Positions 60,751 through 64,000 of a stretch of DNA of 64,000 nucleotides are shown one piece after another; positions within the stretch are counted from its first letter, which is position 1; every line of letters starts with the position of its first letter. Made by a program: the position numbers and the translations under genes. A model generated the notes under the pieces. The model had not been told where the DNA came from. It saw nothing but the letters and a program-made list of their open reading frames with translations, and ran no database searches. Source of the stretch: Pseudomonas sp. MAG733B (GTDB taxonomy: Bacteria > Pseudomonadota > Gammaproteobacteria > Pseudomonadales > Pseudomonadaceae); contig NZ_CP145732.1 in the NCBI RefSeq assembly GCF_036884845.1, positions 3,162,001 through 3,226,000 on the forward strand. Direction: 5' to 3'.

Positions 60751-62163
60751 TTAGCGCTGATCACGCCCCGTGGTCAGCGCATGGCTGCCCACCGCGATCA
60801 GGCAGGCAATGCCAATCAACCCCAGCGCGACGGTAAACGTCAGGCGCATGCCACTGGCAATCGCGTCGGGTTGTGCGGTACTCAGGTCGACCGTTGCCGA
60901 AGCCATGGCGAACACCGCGCCCAACACCGAAGCTCCGGTAATCAACCCCAGATTGCGTGACAGGTTGAGCAGTCCGGATACCACGCCCCGTTGCTCCGGC
61001 TGGACATCGGCCATGACCGCCGTGTTGTTGGCGGTCTGGAACACTGCATAGCCCAACGTGATCACCACTATCGGCGCGATGTAGCCGCCAATGCCGTAGC
61101 TGCTCGGTAGCACCGACAACAGGAAACAGCCGAGTGCGATGGCGATCAGGCCAGCGAAGGTCATGCGTCGTGCGCCGAAACGGTCGGCAATGCGTCCGGC
61201 AGGTACGCCGGTCAGCGCGGCAACCAATGGCCCGACGGACATCACCAGCCCGACCCCGATGGCGTTCAACCCAAGCGCCTGGGACAAATAGAACGGCCCG
61301 ACCACCAGGGTCGTCATCAATACCGTTGTCACCAACAGGCTCATGACCAGGCTGCCACTGAGTTGCGGATCGCGGAACATTGCCAGGCGAATCAACGGGG
61401 CGGCCACGCGATCTTCAACCCACACAAACACACCGACGCCGACGCAAGCTGCCAACAGCAGGGCGATATTCAGCGCGCCGAAATGACCGCGTCCGAGGGT
61501 CATGGCCAGCGCGTAGGCACCGAGCGTCAGGGCCAGCACCAAAGTGCCCAGCGGATCGAAAACGGCGCGTTTTGCTGTCTGCCGATCAACGGGCAAGTAG
61601 CGGTGGGCGAGCAGCAGGGTCAGCAGGCCCAAGGGCACGGTGATCAGGAAAATCGCCTGCCAGCCGAATGTGGCAATCAGCACACCTCCGAGCGATGGCC
61701 CCATCGCCGTACCGATGGCCGACATGGTGCCGAGCAGGCCCATGGCGCTGCCGGTCTTTTCTTTGCTCACGGTCTCACCGACGAACGCCAGCGTCAGCGC
61801 CATCATGATCGCCGCGCCGAGGCCTTGCAGCGCCCGGGCGCCGATCAGTAGATCAAGGGTCGGCGCCAGACCGCACAGGGCTGAAGCGAGCGTGAACAAA
61901 CCGATCCCGGACAACAGCAGGCGACGCCGTCCGATGAGATCACCGAGGCGACCGACGCTGACGATCAGGGTGGTAATGGCCAGCAAGTAGGCGAGGACGA
62001 TCCACTGCACCTGCTGAAAAGACGCATCGAACACCTCGGCCAGTGTCGGCAAACCCACGTTGGCGATACTGGTGCCGAGCGATGACAGCAGCATCGACAG
62101 TGACAGGCTGAGCAGTGCCCATCTGACTGACAGCGCAGGTGTGACGGCTGTTGTGGATTGCAT
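60751..62163 (-). CDS. MFS transporter, DHA2 (EmrB/QacA) type
   Basis: 470-residue carrier with about fourteen helices. GRLGDLIGRRRLLLSG is the MFS A motif and the VLAYLLAITTLIV helix precedes it. The DHA2 group exports drugs, dyes, organic acids or detergents using the proton gradient. The divergent LysR gene 134 bases away is its probable regulator. Substrate not known. Confidence 0.92.
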   Translation of the reverse strand: MQSTTAVTPALSVRWALLSLSLSMLLSSLGTSIANVGLPTLAEVFDASFQQVQWIVLAYLLAITTLIVSVGRLGDLIGRRRLLLSGIGLFTLASALCGLAPTLDLLIGARALQGLGAAIMMALTLAFVGETVSKEKTGSAMGLLGTMSAIGTAMGPSLGGVLIATFGWQAIFLITVPLGLLTLLLAHRYLPVDRQTAKRAVFDPLGTLVLALTLGAYALAMTLGRGHFGALNIALLLAACVGVGVFVWVEDRVAAPLIRLAMFRDPQLSGSLVMSLLVTTVLMTTLVVGPFYLSQALGLNAIGVGLVMSVGPLVAALTGVPAGRIADRFGARRMTFAGLIAIALGCFLLSVLPSSYGIGGYIAPIVVITLGYAVFQTANNTAVMADVQPEQRGVVSGLLNLSRNLGLITGASVLGAVFAMASATVDLSTAQPDAIASGMRLTFTVALGLIGIACLIAVGSHALTTGRDQR

Positions 62164-62296
62164 GCGGACTCTCTTTTGTGGCCACTCCCGATTGGAGCTA
62201 CCGCAAATCTACGCCCGGGCCTAACATGGCGGAAGGCGCACTGATTGCACTTAATACGTGCGTAAAACGCCACTTCACCCAAGCACGGTGCGATCC

Positions 62297-63205
62297 ATGT
62301 CCGCTCCCGATTTCAACTTGTTGATTACCCTGGATGTATTGCTGACCGAAGGCAGCGTGGCGCGGGCCGCCAAGCGCTTGCGCCTCAGTCCGTCAGCGAT
62401 GAGTCGGGCGCTGGCGCGTCTGCGCGAAACCATGGGCGATCCGCTGCTGGTCCGGGCCGGGCGCGGCCTGGTGCCGACGCCGCGAGCACTGGAGCTGCGT
62501 GAGCGTGTCAGTCAACTGGTACAAGAAGCAGAGGCGGTGCTGCGCCCGGCCGAGCAACCCGACCTCATGCACCTGGAACGCACCTTCACCATGCGCACCA
62601 GCGAAGGCTTCGTCGAAAACTTCGGTGCTGCGCTGATCGCCCTCGTCGCTGCACAGGCACCAGGCGTGCGCCTGCGTTTCGTGCACAAACCCGACAAGGA
62701 CAGCACGTCACTGCGCGACGGTACGGTCGATCTGGAAACCGGTGTAGTCGGGAAGGCCGCCAGCCCGGAGCTGCGCACTCAAGGCTTGTTCCGCGACCGT
62801 TTCATCGGCGTGGTGCGCCTGGGACATTCGCTGGGTGATGACGCGATCACGCCCGCGCGTTATGCGGCGGGCAGCCATATCAGTGTGTCACGACGGGGAT
62901 TGGAAAAAGGGCCGATTGATGAGGCACTGGAGCCGCTCGGATTGAAGCGTCAGATCGCGACGATCGTCGGCGGTTTTTCGACGGCGCTGGCATTGGCTCG
63001 CGGCAGTGACCTGATCGCCAGCGTGCCCGAACGCCATACCGCCAATCTGCGCACCGGCATGCACAGCTTTGCGCTACCGCTGGACCTGCCGGAATTTACC
63101 GTGGCGATGCTCTGGCATCCGCGGCTGGATGCTGACCCGGTGCATCGCTGGTTGCGGGGCTGCTTGCGTGAAGTGTGCGGGCAAGCAGCAAACGGGGCGC
63201 TCTAG
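62297..63205 (+). CDS. LysR-family regulator of the DHA2 exporter
   Basis: 302 residues from the Met at 62297 (MSAPDFNLLITLDVLL), the normal LysR start; 13 codons upstream are unlikely coding. Helix-turn-helix about 20-40 (VARAAKRLRLSPSAMSRALA), effector domain about 88-295. Divergent from the MFS gene, so it probably controls that exporter. Its stop overlaps by four bases the stop of the convergent small gene. Confidence 0.9.
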   Translation: MSAPDFNLLITLDVLLTEGSVARAAKRLRLSPSAMSRALARLRETMGDPLLVRAGRGLVPTPRALELRERVSQLVQEAEAVLRPAEQPDLMHLERTFTMRTSEGFVENFGAALIALVAAQAPGVRLRFVHKPDKDSTSLRDGTVDLETGVVGKAASPELRTQGLFRDRFIGVVRLGHSLGDDAITPARYAAGSHISVSRRGLEKGPIDEALEPLGLKRQIATIVGGFSTALALARGSDLIASVPERHTANLRTGMHSFALPLDLPEFTVAMLWHPRLDADPVHRWLRGCLREVCGQAANGAL

Positions 63206-63471
63206 AAGGTGAACGAACGTGCCGAGCGTGGGGCGTTCTGGGCCATCTCGATTTCCAGCAAATGCTCGGCCAGCACATCATTCAAAAACCGGAACTGATC
63301 GTTGAGCCCGACCACTTCGTTGTTGAAGTGATGACCGGCTGACGGAATCAGCAACGCTTCGAATTTTTCGTCGAACATCAGGGTCAACACCTTACGAGAC
63401 TCGAATTGCTGCGAGTAGTAGTTGTTGCCGAATACCGGGAAGCTCACGGACAGGGTGACTTCAGTGATCAT
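63202..63471 (-). CDS. Hypothetical protein, 89 residues
   Basis: Soluble protein with no recognisable family. It has two strand-like blocks (EVTLSVSFPVF and KVLTLMFDEKFEALLIPSAG) and an acidic C-terminal helix (FLNDVLAEHLLEIEMAQ). The ATG at 63471 overlaps the stop of a 30-residue membrane peptide (ATGA), so translation is coupled. Its 3' end overlaps the LysR gene by four bases. Function unknown. Confidence 0.7.
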   Translation of the reverse strand: MITEVTLSVSFPVFGNNYYSQQFESRKVLTLMFDEKFEALLIPSAGHHFNNEVVGLNDQFRFLNDVLAEHLLEIEMAQNAPRSARSFTF

Positions 63472-63560
63472 GACGTGCGCTCCTCGGACAGGAGGAACCA
63501 GGCAAATGCGCTCAACGTGAAGGCCGTCAGGGCCAGGCAGGTCAGGAGATGGATCAGCAT
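63468..63560 (-). CDS. Small membrane peptide, 30 residues
   Basis: One predicted membrane helix (HLLTCLALTAFTLSAFAWFL) with a short charged tail (SEERTS). GGAGGG lies eight bases before the ATG at 63560, a strong site for so short a gene. It is coupled by ATGA to the 89-residue gene, which argues for real translation. Such peptides often regulate or bind a membrane complex, but no partner is evident. Confidence 0.6.
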   Translation of the reverse strand: MLIHLLTCLALTAFTLSAFAWFLLSEERTS

Positions 63561-63886
63561 GGTTCGACCCTCCGCTACAGGGTTTCGTGTTGGGTTGAAA
63601 TTGATCCTACGCTGACGGTTTTGGAGCGGAAGGCATTCGTGGCGATGGTGAATATCGATGGGAGTGATGGTCGGGTTTTGTGCTGTTCTCACGGGCCTCA
63701 TCGCTCGCAAGCCAGCTCCCACAATGGACCGGGTTGGCCAATAACCTGTGGGAGCGGGCTTGCCCGCGATGGCGGCATCAGGGACACCATCAATTTCCAG
63801 CAGGCAAGGACCGCCACCTATACTCAAATCAGGGCCTTTTGAGCGCCGGGCACTCGGTTCGGCGCAGACTTTTGGGAACCGCGATC
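63561..63886. other. Non-coding gap with a REP element
   Basis: About 325 bases with no supported gene. Apart from the REP repeat at 63700-63771, it holds the promoter for the coupled small genes (minus strand) and that of the lipoprotein gene (plus strand). I see no RNA gene in it. Confidence 0.5.
63700..63771. repeat. REP-type inverted repeat
   Basis: Arms ATCGCTCGCAAGCCAGCTCC... and TGTGGGAGCGGGCTTGCCCG..., inverted, with a 23-base spacer. The arms differ at several bases, so they belong to slightly different REP subgroups. Confidence 0.85.
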
Positions 63887-64000
63887 TTGAACCTGCGTTC
63901 GCTGATCGTCGCCGTGCTCTTGGTGTTGGCGGGATGCGTCACGGCACCGCGCGCGCCGGTGGAAGTGCCGCAGGTGATGATATCGCCGAGCACCTGGCAG
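63887..64000 (+). CDS. Hypothetical lipoprotein (5' part only)
   Basis: 38 codons are present. A lipoprotein signal with the lipobox LAGC follows a hydrophobic stretch (SLIVAVLLVLAGC), so Cys17 should be lipidated and the protein exported. After this it reads VTAPRAPVEVPQVMISPS. I take the TTG at 63887 as start, with GGGA nine bases upstream; a TTG at 63872 in frame is an alternative. The family cannot be told from this much. Confidence 0.65.
   Translation, partial: MNLRSLIVAVLLVLAGCVTAPRAPVEVPQVMISPSTWQ

Noticed and set aside
1..64000. CRISPR array, tRNA, rRNA, insertion sequence, prophage or conjugative genes
   Set aside because: None seen. The repeats present are REP pairs without regular spacers, and no transposase, integrase or phage structural gene is recognisable.

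Overview
The window reads as chromosomal DNA of a Pseudomonas species, most likely of the P. fluorescens group. This rests on the high-GC codon usage, an OprD-type porin, a Rof-type Rho regulator, a nitrate reductase/flavoprotein fusion, a glcDEFG operon, an RclR/RclC/AhpD-like module and eight REP-type inverted repeats in intergenic gaps. I see no rRNA, tRNA, insertion sequence, prophage, integrase or CRISPR array. The window is a mosaic of small metabolic, transport, stress and regulatory units.

Layout. 1-2.5 kb: a cell-surface signalling unit (ECF sigma, FecR-like regulator, partial TonB receptor) behind a Fur-box-like site. 2.8-9.1 kb: a hypothetical protein, an EamA exporter, a LysR/SDR divergent pair, Rof, a TPR plus winged-helix regulator with a beta-propeller partner, and a GFA protein. 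9.2-12.3 kb: a LysR gene and a second-type LeuC/LeuD pair without leuB. 12.5-20.4 kb: NIPSNAP, a GlxA-type regulator, a CAP protein, an RclR-like regulator with DUF417 and AhpD-like genes, an alpha/beta hydrolase, a CGNR protein and a quinone-oxidoreductase-like enzyme.

20.7-26.3 kb: an OprD porin, an AraC regulator and a BKACE-MFS-SDR operon that looks like a catabolic route for a 3-hydroxy or 3-keto acid. 26.4-30.5 kb: a single-chain assimilatory nitrate reductase fused to a diflavin reductase, with a hairpin in its leader. 30.8-34.5 kb: LysR, MFS and a glucarate-dehydratase-family enzyme. 34.5-39.4 kb: hydrolase, NTP-antiporter-like carrier, Tat-exported aldo/keto reductase, 1-Cys peroxiredoxin and dienelactone hydrolase. 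39.5-45.7 kb: glcDEFG glycolate oxidase and a lactate/glycolate permease.

46.2-55.0 kb is the most interesting block. It holds a dimethylamine-monooxygenase-like N-demethylase (DmmA-like protein, PDR/VanB reductase, DUF3445 heme protein), an APC permease and a PatD-type aldehyde dehydrogenase. Upstream lie a sigma54 activator and a separate PAS protein. A well-matched -24/-12 promoter sits directly before the monooxygenase genes. The genes together suggest uptake of an N-methylated amine, oxidative demethylation and aldehyde oxidation; the substrate is not known from sequence. The 0.6 kb beyond it has no gene but carries a chain of hairpins ending in a terminator, a candidate small RNA.

55.6-64 kb: Ohr, GNAT, cupin, a PLD N-terminal-domain membrane protein, a second STN-containing TonB receptor, a periplasmic cupin, a DHA2-type MFS exporter with a divergent LysR, a coupled pair of tiny unknown genes, and the start of a lipoprotein gene.
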